64,000 nucleotides of DNA from Amycolatopsis umgeniensis (GTDB lineage: Bacteria; Actinomycetota; Actinomycetes; Mycobacteriales; Pseudonocardiaceae): NCBI RefSeq assembly GCF_014205155.1, contig NZ_JACHMX010000001.1, positions 5,828,001 through 5,892,000 of the forward strand, written 5' to 3'. The notes under the pieces were generated by a model. It worked only from the letters and a program-made list of their open reading frames with translations. It did not search any database and was not told the origin of the DNA. This document shows, piece after piece, positions 1-7,422 of the stretch (within the stretch, counting starts at the first letter, position 1; every line of letters begins with the position of its first letter). Both the position numbers and the translations under genes were made by a program.

Positions 1-1401
1 GACGGCGAACACCGGTGGCTTTCGCTGACGTCCGGTCCTCTGATGGCGCCGGGGCAGAGCGTGCCCTCGGTACTGACGTCCTTCGCCGACATCACCGAAC
101 GGCGGGCGATCAGCGAGCGGCTGGCCTACGAGGCGACCCACGATCCGCTGACCAGGCTCGCGAACCGCACGCTCGCGCTGAACCATCTGCGGCTCACGAT
201 CGCGGATCCGGCGCGGACGACCACCGTGATGTTCATCGACCTCGACAAGTTCAAGATCATCAACGACTCGCTCGGTCATACCGTCGGCGACCAGGTGCTG
301 CGCATCATCGGCGAGCGGCTGAGGGCCGCCGCCGGGCCTTCGGACCTGGTCGGACGGCTCGGCGGGGACGAGTTCCTGGTCATCACCACCGGTTATACCG
401 AGGCCGCCGAGGTGCGGGCGCTGGCCGATCACCTCCAGCGGCATCTCGCCGAATCGCTCACCGTGCACGGCCGGGAACTGCATATCAATACGAGCATCGG
501 AATAGTGATCGCGGAACCCGGCGATTCCCGCAGTGCCGACGAATTGCTGGAAGACGCCGATCTGGCGATGTATCAGGCCAAAACATTCGGCCCCGGCCGG
601 TACGCGTTCTATGCGCCGATCATGCGGAAACGGGTACAGGACCGTTTCATCCTGGAGCAGGATCTGCGGAACGCCGTCGCGGAAGGCCTGGTCGAAACCG
701 TTTATCAGCCCGTCGTCGATCTGCGGACGGGCGACATGGTCGCGGTGAAGGCCAAGTCCAGTTGGGACCATCCGGTGCGCGGGCCGATCGATCCGGCGGA
801 ATTGGCCGAGATCGCCGACGACGGCGATCTTTTGACGATCATCGGTGCGGAGGTCCTCGCCAAAGCCGCCGGTGAGATCTCCCGATGGCGTGCCGATCAT
901 GGTGTGCACTGTAATGTGAATGTGAGCCTTTCGGTCCGCCAACTGGGCGATCCCACGTTGCTGCAATTGGTTCAGACCACTCTGGAAGATGCGGGGCTGG
1001 GCCCGAACGACTTGAGTCTCGACGTCGACGAGACGGCGCTGAAGGACGCGGCCGACGCCGTCGACGCGCTACGGAAGACCGGGGTCCGGGTGACCGCGGA
1101 ACGGTTCGGTGCCGGGTACTCCTCGCTCGCCCAGCTGTGCCGTCTCGACCTGAACGTGATCGAAATCGACCGGTCGTTCGTGGCGGATCTCGGGAGGTCG
1201 AGCGACGCCGAGCCGATCGTCGCCGGGATCATGGCGATGGCGCACGCCGTCGACCTCGTGGTGGTCGCCGAGGGGGTCGAGACCGCGCGGCAGCTGAAAG
1301 TCCTGCACGAACTCGGCTGCGATTGGGCGAAAGGGCCGCTGGTGGCGCCGCCGGGTCCGGTCGAGGACCTGAAGTCCGCGTACGAACACGTGGTGCGATG
1401 A
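1..1401 (+). CDS. PAS-GGDEF-EAL family protein with degenerate EAL domain, 5' truncated by window edge
   Basis: Frame 1 is open from the first base, and residues before the first ATG (RWLSLTSGPL) look like the end of a PAS/PAC fold, so the gene begins upstream. A GGDEF domain follows with an intact GGDEF motif at nt 361-375, as expected for a diguanylate cyclase. The RxxD inhibitory site five residues upstream is absent (GPSD). The C-terminal EAL-like domain is degenerate: the EAL motif reads VKA (near nt 745-755) and the usual DDFG reads AERFG, though VAEGVET is kept. I infer an active cyclase, or a c-di-GMP sensor, whose phosphodiesterase domain is inactive. Nothing in the sequence indicates its signal. 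Confidence 0.85.
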   Translation, partial: DGEHRWLSLTSGPLMAPGQSVPSVLTSFADITERRAISERLAYEATHDPLTRLANRTLALNHLRLTIADPARTTTVMFIDLDKFKIINDSLGHTVGDQVLRIIGERLRAAAGPSDLVGRLGGDEFLVITTGYTEAAEVRALADHLQRHLAESLTVHGRELHINTSIGIVIAEPGDSRSADELLEDADLAMYQAKTFGPGRYAFYAPIMRKRVQDRFILEQDLRNAVAEGLVETVYQPVVDLRTGDMVAVKAKSSWDHPVRGPIDPAELAEIADDGDLLTIIGAEVLAKAAGEISRWRADHGVHCNVNVSLSVRQLGDPTLLQLVQTTLEDAGLGPNDLSLDVDETALKDAADAVDALRKTGVRVTAERFGAGYSSLAQLCRLDLNVIEIDRSFVADLGRSSDAEPIVAGIMAMAHAVDLVVVAEGVETARQLKVLHELGCDWAKGPLVAPPGPVEDLKSAYEHVVR

Positions 1402-1531
1402 ACCGATTCGTTTCCGCGCACGTGGTCCCGGGTGAGCACGTTCCTCGCCGCTGACGGGACCAAAGCCTCCTATCTCTCCGGCTCTTCGCGACGCAGTCTT
1501 GTCGGTGGGGAACCGGTGAAGGAGGCCTGTC

Positions 1532-2113
1532 GTGTCGCTTCTGTTCCTGTGGCGCCGGATTCACCCCGGCCGGAATCCGCTCGCGCGTGTCTGGGACCGG
1601 ATCGAGGCGGTGATCCTCCTCGGTGGCGTCGCGGTGGCGCTGCTCGGCGTCCCGCTGGCGGCGGCGGCCGGTTCGGAGGCCTACGCGACCATGATGGCGC
1701 GCTCGGCGCTCGAGACGGCCACACGTCACTCGACGACAGCGTTCCTGCTCGAGGACGCTCCGCCGGCGCGCGTCGGCGTCGACGGAACGCCTTCGGCCGA
1801 GACGGCTTCGGTGGCGGCTCGGTGGGCGCTGCCGGACGGGACCTTCCGGGAGGAGCTCGTCACCGCCGATCTCGGCGCTTCGGCGGGTGACGGGGTGACC
1901 GTGTGGCTCGACGAAGCCGAGGCCGTGGTCGCTCCGCCGGTGACGCCGCTCGACGCGACCAGTACGGGGGTCGGTGTCGGGGTGGGGGTGTGGCTGATCG
2001 CGGTCACGCTGCTGGCGGCGGGGTACCTGGTCGCGCGGCAGCTGCTCGACCGGGCGCGGCGGGCGGCCTGGGACCGGGAGTGGGAACGGTTCGGGCAGGA
2101 CTCGCGCTCCTGA
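1532..2113 (+). CDS. Rv1733c-like membrane protein with two transmembrane segments
   Basis: The 193-residue protein starts at GTG 1532 behind a good ribosome site (AAGGAGG near 1517-1524). It has a basic N-terminus, a transmembrane helix at about residues 25-48, an extracytoplasmic stretch of about 95 residues rich in Ala, Thr and Val, a second helix at about 145-168 and a short charged tail. This architecture matches the actinobacterial Rv1733c family, whose biochemical role is unknown. Family assignment rests on topology and the N-terminal WRR...NPL pattern, so it is moderately sure. No operon partner is evident. Confidence 0.7.
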   Translation: MSLLFLWRRIHPGRNPLARVWDRIEAVILLGGVAVALLGVPLAAAAGSEAYATMMARSALETATRHSTTAFLLEDAPPARVGVDGTPSAETASVAARWALPDGTFREELVTADLGASAGDGVTVWLDEAEAVVAPPVTPLDATSTGVGVGVGVWLIAVTLLAAGYLVARQLLDRARRAAWDREWERFGQDSRS

Positions 2114-2156
2114 CCTGCCGTGACGGCCTCCTTGAGGGGCTCTCGTCCGGCTCAAG

Positions 2157-2209
2157 TCCGTGAAGGCCCCCTTCCCTACCCTCAAGGTAGCGAAGGGGGC
2201 CTTCACGGA
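2157..2209. repeat. Family A palindromic repeat, copy 1
   Basis: Two 24-nt arms beginning TCCGTGAAGGCCCCC pair with one mismatch around a 5-nt loop (CTCAA). It lies 43 nt after the Rv1733c-like stop codon and could act as a terminator hairpin, but no T tract follows. Related elements are at 12511, 21409, 27448, 31706 and 39943. Confidence 0.85.
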
Positions 2210-2260
2210 GACCCGGACGGTACCTGTGGCCTCAGGGACACCAGTAGTCACAGCGATGCC

Positions 2261-2311
2261 GCGTGAAGGTCTCCTTCGCTCGGCTGAGCCGAGGTAACTC
2301 GACCTTCACGC
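2261..2311. repeat. Diverged family A palindrome
   Basis: Outer arms GCGTGAAGGTC (2261-2271) and GACCTTCACGC (2301-2311) enclose a perfect inner palindrome CTCGGCTGAGCCGAG (2279-2293). It lies between copy 1 of family A and the TetR gene and shares the GTGAAGG/CCTTCAC ends. The rest of the gap 2114-2435 holds nothing else I recognise apart from the operator at 2424. Confidence 0.6.
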
Positions 2312-2423
2312 TTTCACCCACCTGCGGGTGGGCGAGAGCGGCGGCGGACTTGGGCGCTGACCTGCGGATCGGCGCGGAAGTGATAGCAAAGGTCCCTTGC
2401 TCCCGCGCCTTCGACTTGTCTCT

Positions 2424-2441
2424 GTACCTACTAGTATGTAC
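2424..2441. promoter_or_regulatory. Palindromic operator overlapping the start of the TetR gene
   Basis: GTACCTACT and AGTATGTAC form an 18-bp inverted repeat with a single mismatched pair. It covers the ATG at 2436, so binding would block transcription or initiation directly. This is the usual place for autoregulation by a TetR repressor; the link to the gene at 2436 is inferred from position. Confidence 0.6.
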
Positions 2442-3014
2442 GGTCTCGATGTGGACAAGAGGGAACAGCTCATCGAGAGCACTCGCGAACTCCTGTGGGA
2501 GCGCGGGTACGTCGGCACCAGCCCGAAGGCGATCCAGGAGCGCTCCGGCGCCGGCCAGGGCAGCATGTACCACCATTTCCAAGGCAAGTCCGGCCTCGCA
2601 CTCGCCGCGATCGGGCGCAACGCCGAAGATCTGCGGGCCAGGGCGGAGGCCGAGTTCACCGGACCCGGCACGGTCGTCGAACGGATCACCGTCTACCTGC
2701 GCCGCGAGCGCGACGTCCTCAAGGGCTGCCCGGTCGGCAAGCTCACCCAGGATCCCGACGTGATGGCGGATCCGGACCTGCGAAAGCCGGTCGAGGAGAC
2801 CTTCGGCTGGCTCACCGGCCGCCTCGCCGAACTGCTCGAAGAGGGTCGCGAGGCCGGTGAACTCGACGCCGCGCTCGATCCGCTCGCCACGGCGACAGCG
2901 CTGGTCGCGGTGCTGCAGGGCGGCTACGTCCTCGCCCGCGCCGCCGGGTCACCGGACGTGTTCGCGAAAGCCGTCGATGGCGCCCTCGGCCTGCTCGCCA
3001 CCAAGGAGAACTGA
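2436..3014 (+). CDS. TetR/AcrR-family transcriptional regulator
   Basis: An N-terminal TetR helix-turn-helix is clear (LWERGYVGTSPKAIQERSG, then GSMYHHFQGKSGLALAA). The C-terminal ligand domain contains the LKGCPVG pattern seen in YxaF/LmrA-type TetR proteins. I chose ATG 2436 over the TTG at 2397 because the N-terminus then has normal length and the operator lies at the start; GTG 2451 is also possible, and no ribosome site fits either well. Its stop is one base before the tautomerase start, so the two form an operon that the regulator probably represses. Confidence 0.85.
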   Translation: MYGLDVDKREQLIESTRELLWERGYVGTSPKAIQERSGAGQGSMYHHFQGKSGLALAAIGRNAEDLRARAEAEFTGPGTVVERITVYLRRERDVLKGCPVGKLTQDPDVMADPDLRKPVEETFGWLTGRLAELLEEGREAGELDAALDPLATATALVAVLQGGYVLARAAGSPDVFAKAVDGALGLLATKEN

Positions 3015-3015
3015 C

Positions 3016-3378
3016 ATGCCTTTCGTCCGCATCGACGCGCAGGGAACCGACAAGCTCGAGGCCCTCGGCAACGCCGTCCACGACGCGATGGTCGAGACGC
3101 TCGGCATCCCCGCCGACGACCGCTTCCAGGTCCTCAACGGCCGGAGCACCTTGAAGTACGACGACTACCTGGGGATCCACCGGGACGAGGGGATCGTGTT
3201 CGTCGCGATCACCATGCGGCCGGGGCGTACCGACGAACGGAAGAAGGCGCTGTACCGGCGGATCGCGGAGCTCGCCGAGGAGTACTCGGGGACCGAGCCG
3301 CGGAACGTGCTCGTGACGATCAACGAGACCGATCTGGTCAACTGGTCGTTCGGGAACGGCGAAGCGCAGTACGCGTGA
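3016..3378 (+). CDS. Tautomerase (4-oxalocrotonate tautomerase/MIF superfamily)
   Basis: A 120-residue protein beginning MPFVRIDA; removal of Met would expose the Pro-1 that serves as general base in this superfamily. A longer in-frame reading exists, but ATG 3016 follows AAGGAGA and preserves Pro-1. Its length equals two 4-OT-like beta-alpha-beta units. Cotranscription with the TetR gene suggests induction by a small aromatic or electrophilic ligand (inference). The stop TGA at 3376-3378 abuts the opposite-strand stop at 3379-3381 with no gap. Confidence 0.85.
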   Translation: MPFVRIDAQGTDKLEALGNAVHDAMVETLGIPADDRFQVLNGRSTLKYDDYLGIHRDEGIVFVAITMRPGRTDERKKALYRRIAELAEEYSGTEPRNVLVTINETDLVNWSFGNGEAQYA

Positions 3379-4080
3379 TCACGCGACTTCGGCGGGAACG
3401 GCCCTGAAGGCGTGCTGCTCCAGCAGCCACCACGTGTCGCGTCCGAAAGACCACGTCAGCAGTCCCAGCGCGCCCAGCGTCACCACGAAACCGGCCCAGA
3501 GCGGCAGGATCGTCGAAGCCGCGGCGACCAGCACGATGCCCTGCACCGCCGCGACCGTCTTCCGCGCCATGCTCGGCGGCAGCGGAGCGTTCAGCCACGG
3601 CCACAGCTTGCTCGCGGCGACGAAGGCGTAGCGCATCGCGCCGATCGTGAGCACCCACGGGCCCAGCGACTGCGCGACGACCACGCTCAGGATCAGGATC
3701 AGATACGCGTCGACCTCCATGTCGAAGCGCGCGCCGAGCGGTGACGCGGTTCCGGTGCGGCGCGCGACCTGCCCGTCGACGGCGTCCAGGGCGAGCGCGA
3801 CCGACGCGATGACGACCATCGTGACGATCTCCCGGCCCGCGGTGTCGACGACGAGGGCGGTCACGCAGCCGACGAGCCCGGAACGTCCGAGTGTCACGGC
3901 GTCGGCCGGACCGAGGGAGCGCGCGGTGCTCCGGTTCAGGCCGTAGGTCAGGAATCCGCCGACGGCGATGCCGTAGGCCGCTCCGGCGAACCAGCCCAGC
4001 GGGCCCAGTCCGGCGACGGCGTCCAGCGTTCCCAGCAACGCCAGCTGGACGAGGACCCCCAGGAAGATTCCGGGGTTCAT
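3379..4080 (-). CDS. CDP-alcohol phosphatidyltransferase family membrane protein
   Basis: The full signature D(x)2DG(x)2AR(x)8G(x)3D(x)3D is present at residues 99-124, so the metal-binding catalytic site appears intact. The 233-residue protein is hydrophobic throughout, with about six helices. Such enzymes transfer a phospho-alcohol from a CDP-activated lipid or alcohol to an acceptor in the membrane. ATG 4080 lies 7 nt after AGGAGG; a GTG one codon upstream is less well spaced. It diverges from the dehydrogenase at 4144 across about 60 bp, so it may belong to the same pathway. The substrate cannot be read from sequence. Confidence 0.88.
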   Translation of the reverse strand: MNPGIFLGVLVQLALLGTLDAVAGLGPLGWFAGAAYGIAVGGFLTYGLNRSTARSLGPADAVTLGRSGLVGCVTALVVDTAGREIVTMVVIASVALALDAVDGQVARRTGTASPLGARFDMEVDAYLILILSVVVAQSLGPWVLTIGAMRYAFVAASKLWPWLNAPLPPSMARKTVAAVQGIVLVAAASTILPLWAGFVVTLGALGLLTWSFGRDTWWLLEQHAFRAVPAEVA

Positions 4081-4143
4081 CACGAGGCCTCCTCGTTATG
4101 GTGACGGCGACCCCGTCTCCAGGGTCCGACATGAGAGGACACG

Positions 4144-5124
4144 ATGGAACGCGCGTTCTGGTTCAGTGGTTCCGGTGACGGTGAGCTCCGGCCGGTCACG
4201 CTCCCTCCTGTCGGTGACGGCGAGGTGCTGGTCCGCACCCTGTGCACCGGCGTGAGCCGGGGTACCGAGACGCTCGTCTTCCGCGGCGAGGTCCCGGCGA
4301 GTCAACGAGAGGCCATGCGCGCGCCGTTCCAAGAAGGCGACTTCCCGGGCCCCGTTAAGTACGGCTACCTCAACGTCGGCGTGGTCGAACGCGGTCCGGA
4401 GAACCTGGTCGGGCAAGTGGTTTTCTGCCTCTATCCACATCAGACCCGTTACGTCGTCCCGGCGTCGGCCGTCACGCCGGTGCCCGTCGGGGTGCCGCCG
4501 GAGCGCGCGATCCTCGCGGGGACGATCGAGACCGCGGTCAACGCCGTCTGGGACGCGGCGCCGAAACTCGGCGACCGGATCGCCGTGGTCGGCGCCGGGA
4601 TGGTCGGCAGCGGCGTCGCGAAACTGCTGGCCGGCTTCCCGGCGACCCGGGTACAGCTGATCGACGTCGACCCCGGGCGCGCGAAGATCGCCGAAGCGCT
4701 CGGTGTCGACTTCTCGACACCGGAGGACGCGCTCGGCGACTGCGACCTCGTCGTGCACGCCAGCGCGAGTGAGGCCGGGCTGGCCCGGTCGCTGGAACTG
4801 CTCGCGCCGGAGGGCGAGGTCATCGAGCTGAGCTGGTACGGCGACCGCCGGATCAGCGTCCCGCTCGGCGAGAACTTCCACTCGGGACGGCTGACGATCC
4901 GCAGCAGCCAGGTCGGCATGGTCTCGCCCGCTCGCCGCGCGAGCCGAAGTTATGGCGACCGCTTGGCCCTCGCTTTGCAAATTCTGGCCGATCCCACCTT
5001 TGAGGTGCTGGTCAGCGGGGAATGCCGGTTCCATGAACTACCGGACGTCTTGCCGCGTCTGGCCGCGAATGAACCGGGAACGCTCTGCCTCCGTGTCACT
5101 TATCAGATGGAGGACACGCGTTAG
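4144..5124 (+). CDS. Medium-chain (zinc-type) alcohol dehydrogenase-like oxidoreductase
   Basis: A 326-residue MDR protein with an N-terminal GroES-like half and a Rossmann half bearing GAGMVGSG at residues 150-157 for NAD(P). Cys34 stands where the catalytic-zinc Cys usually sits, but the four-cysteine structural zinc loop is absent. Adjacent distal ends ([25 protein letters not shown]) resemble the zinc-binding dehydrogenases found beside PTPS-like genes in actinobacteria. It is the first gene of the forward-strand cluster, 20 nt upstream of the PTPS homologue. It probably oxidises or reduces an intermediate of that pathway (inference). Confidence 0.8.
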   Translation: MERAFWFSGSGDGELRPVTLPPVGDGEVLVRTLCTGVSRGTETLVFRGEVPASQREAMRAPFQEGDFPGPVKYGYLNVGVVERGPENLVGQVVFCLYPHQTRYVVPASAVTPVPVGVPPERAILAGTIETAVNAVWDAAPKLGDRIAVVGAGMVGSGVAKLLAGFPATRVQLIDVDPGRAKIAEALGVDFSTPEDALGDCDLVVHASASEAGLARSLELLAPEGEVIELSWYGDRRISVPLGENFHSGRLTIRSSQVGMVSPARRASRSYGDRLALALQILADPTFEVLVSGECRFHELPDVLPRLAANEPGTLCLRVTYQMEDTR

Positions 5125-5144
5125 GGCACGATTCGGGAGGTCCG

Positions 5145-5543
5145 TTGTTCAGTATCACCGTCCGCGACCACGTCATGGTGGCCCACAGCTTCCGCGGCGA
5201 GGTCTTCGGACCCGCGCGGAAACTGCACGGGGCGACCTTCGTGGTGGACGCGACGTTCCGCCGGTCCGCGCTGGACGCCGACAACATCGTCGTCGACATC
5301 GGCAAGGCGACCGAAGAGCTCAATGCGGTGCTCGCCGACCTGAACTACCGCAACCTCGACGACGTGCCCGAGTTCGCCGGGATCAACACCTCGACCGAGT
5401 TCCTCGCCAAGGTCGTCGCCGACAGGCTCGCCGAACGTGTCCACGCGGGAGCGCTCGGCGAGGGGGCGCGCGGGCTCGAGGGGATCACCGTCTCGCTGCA
5501 CGAATCCCACGTCGCGTGGGCGAGTTACGAGCGTGCGCTGTGA
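5145..5543 (+). CDS. 6-pyruvoyltetrahydropterin synthase (PTPS/QueD) homologue lacking zinc and catalytic residues
   Basis: A 132-residue T-fold protein of PTPS length, starting at TTG 5145 just after GGGAGG. His14 and His28 are kept, but the HGH zinc motif reads HGA (Ala30) and the catalytic Cys four residues before His28 is Ala24. It therefore should not catalyse the PTPS reaction. From memory, the Streptomyces coelicolor homologue SCO6650 is a T-fold hexamer that lacks the zinc and catalytic triad but retains a pterin-like pocket. Its neighbours suggest a pterin or pyrimidine intermediate as ligand. Its stop overlaps the next start by 4 nt (GTGA). Confidence 0.85.
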   Translation: MFSITVRDHVMVAHSFRGEVFGPARKLHGATFVVDATFRRSALDADNIVVDIGKATEELNAVLADLNYRNLDDVPEFAGINTSTEFLAKVVADRLAERVHAGALGEGARGLEGITVSLHESHVAWASYERAL

Positions 5544-6607
5544 ACGGGCTCCATGTCGTCCTGCCCAACGACATCGACGACCTGAGCGCGCCGAGCGGCG
5601 GCAACGTCTACGACCGCCGCCTGTGCGACGGCCTCGCCGCGACGGGCGTGGAAGTCCACGAGATCGCCGTACGCGGGAACTGGCCGCGGCCCGACACCGA
5701 GGCGCGCAAGGTCCTGACGCGCAAACTCGCCGAACTGCCCGCCGGCGCGGCGGTCCTGCTCGACGGGCTGATCGCCTGCGGGGTGCCCGAGGTGATTGTG
5801 CCCGCGGCGCAGCGGCTGTCGATCGCGGTGCTGGTGCACCTGCCGCTGGCCGACGAGACGGGGCTTTCGCCCTCGCTCGCCGCCGAACTCGACCGTCTGG
5901 AGCGGGAGACGCTCAGTGCTGTCGAGGCCGTCGTCGCGACCAGTGACTGGGCGGCGCGGCGGCTGATCGAGCACCACGACCTCGCGCCGCATCGCGTGCA
6001 CGCCGTCCCGCCCGGGGTCGACAAGGCCGCGGTCTCGTCCGGGAGCCTGGACGGGACGCATCTGGTCTGCGTCGCCAACGTGACTCCCCGCAAGGGGCAG
6101 GGTTTGCTCGCGGAAGCGCTGAAATCGCTCACCGATCTGCCGTGGATCTGTGAATGCGTCGGCGCCATCCGTCGCGAGACGCGCTACGTCGAGCGCCTGC
6201 GGCGACACACCCTCGGCGACCGGTTCACCCTCAGCGGCCCTCGGTCCGGCGAGGCGCTCGAAGCGACGTACGCGGCCGCAGACCTTCTCGTGCTGCCTTC
6301 ACGCGCGGAGACCTACGGCATGGTCGTCACCGAGGCGCTCGCGCACGGCGTTCCCGTGCTGGCGACGGCCGTCGACGCGTTGCCGGACACGCTCGGCCGG
6401 TCGCCCGACGGCAGCGTGCCCGGGATGCTCGTCCCTGGCGAGGACGTCAACGCGCTGGCCGCGGCCCTTCGCCGCTGGCTCACCGAACCTGAGCTGCGTG
6501 ACCGGCTTCGCGCCTCCGCCCGCCTTCGCCGCGAGACGCTGACCGGCTGGGACGCGACGGCCCGCGGTGTCGCCGCCGTGCTGCTGAGCGAAAGGACGGC
6601 GGCATGA
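5540..6607 (+). CDS. GT4-like glycosyltransferase (first of two paralogues)
   Basis: A GT-B fold protein of 355 residues starting at GTG 5540, translationally coupled to the PTPS homologue. The C-terminal half has the EX7E nucleotide-sugar motif (Glu257 and Glu265, in [13 protein letters not shown]) and a PGMLVPGED loop typical of GT4. The N-terminal acceptor half carries the NVYDRRL pattern of this subgroup. It is clearly paralogous to the gene at 10549 (shared ACGVPE, VLVH.PLA and ELD..ERETL). It likely glycosylates the cluster's pterin- or lipid-linked product; donor and acceptor are unknown. Confidence 0.85.
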   Translation: MNGLHVVLPNDIDDLSAPSGGNVYDRRLCDGLAATGVEVHEIAVRGNWPRPDTEARKVLTRKLAELPAGAAVLLDGLIACGVPEVIVPAAQRLSIAVLVHLPLADETGLSPSLAAELDRLERETLSAVEAVVATSDWAARRLIEHHDLAPHRVHAVPPGVDKAAVSSGSLDGTHLVCVANVTPRKGQGLLAEALKSLTDLPWICECVGAIRRETRYVERLRRHTLGDRFTLSGPRSGEALEATYAAADLLVLPSRAETYGMVVTEALAHGVPVLATAVDALPDTLGRSPDGSVPGMLVPGEDVNALAAALRRWLTEPELRDRLRASARLRRETLTGWDATARGVAAVLLSERTAA

Positions 6608-7422
6608 CCAAATTCGCGCCCAGCTGGCTGCAGTTGCGCGAGGACGCCGACGCCGCCGCCCGCGCGACCGAGCTGCTCGAACCGGTCCGGTCCTTCTTGA
6701 AGACACAGGACGAGGTCGTGATCCGGGACCTCGGCTGCGGCACCGGCTCGCTCGGCCGCTGGCTGGCCCGGCGGCTGCCCGGCCGTCAGCGCTGGATCCT
6801 GCACGACCGCGACACCGACCTGCTCACCCACGCGTTGGCGCGCACCAGCCGTCCGGACCACGCTCTGGACGGGAGCGAAGTCACCGTCGTCACCGAAGAG
6901 CGCGACATCACCGAACTGCGCGCGGAGGACCTCGCCGGGACATCGCTCGTGGCGGCTTCGGCGCTGCTCGACCTCCTCACCGCCGAAGAGATGTCCCAGC
7001 TGGCGGTCGCGTGCGTCGAGGCCGGTTGCGCGGTCCTGTTCACGCTGAGCGTTTCGGGCAGGGTCACGCTGTCGCCCAAGGACAAGTTCGACATCGAGAT
7101 CGCCGACGCCTTCAACGCGCACCAGCGCCGGGTGACCAACGGCCGGTGGCTGCTCGGCCCGGACGCGGTGGACGTCGCGTTCGGCGTCTTCGAACGGCTC
7201 GGCGCCACCGTGCGGCGAGTTCCGAGCCCGTGGCGGCTCGGGGCGGATCAGGCCGCGCTGACCGCGGAATGGCTCACCGGCTGGGTCGGCGCCGCCTGCG
7301 AGCAGCGGCCGGAGCTCGCGGCGGACGGTGACGCCTACCTGCGGTGGCGGCTCGCGCAGTGCGCGGCGGGCGAACTGAACGCGGTGATCCAGCACGAAGA
7401 TCTTCTGGTCGTGCCGTCGTGA
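6604..7422 (+). CDS. Class I SAM-dependent methyltransferase
   Basis: The 272-residue protein has the motif I loop GCGTG at residues 44-48 (RDLGCGTGSLGRWLA), followed by an acidic residue ending the next strand (LHDRD). It overlaps the glycosyltransferase by 4 nt (ATGA) and its stop overlaps the next start, so it sits inside a tightly coupled operon. The C-terminal half, with several Trp and Arg residues, presumably binds the acceptor. A methyl group on the glycosylated product is the simplest role, inferred from context. Confidence 0.85.
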   Translation: MTKFAPSWLQLREDADAAARATELLEPVRSFLKTQDEVVIRDLGCGTGSLGRWLARRLPGRQRWILHDRDTDLLTHALARTSRPDHALDGSEVTVVTEERDITELRAEDLAGTSLVAASALLDLLTAEEMSQLAVACVEAGCAVLFTLSVSGRVTLSPKDKFDIEIADAFNAHQRRVTNGRWLLGPDAVDVAFGVFERLGATVRRVPSPWRLGADQAALTAEWLTGWVGAACEQRPELAADGDAYLRWRLAQCAAGELNAVIQHEDLLVVPS

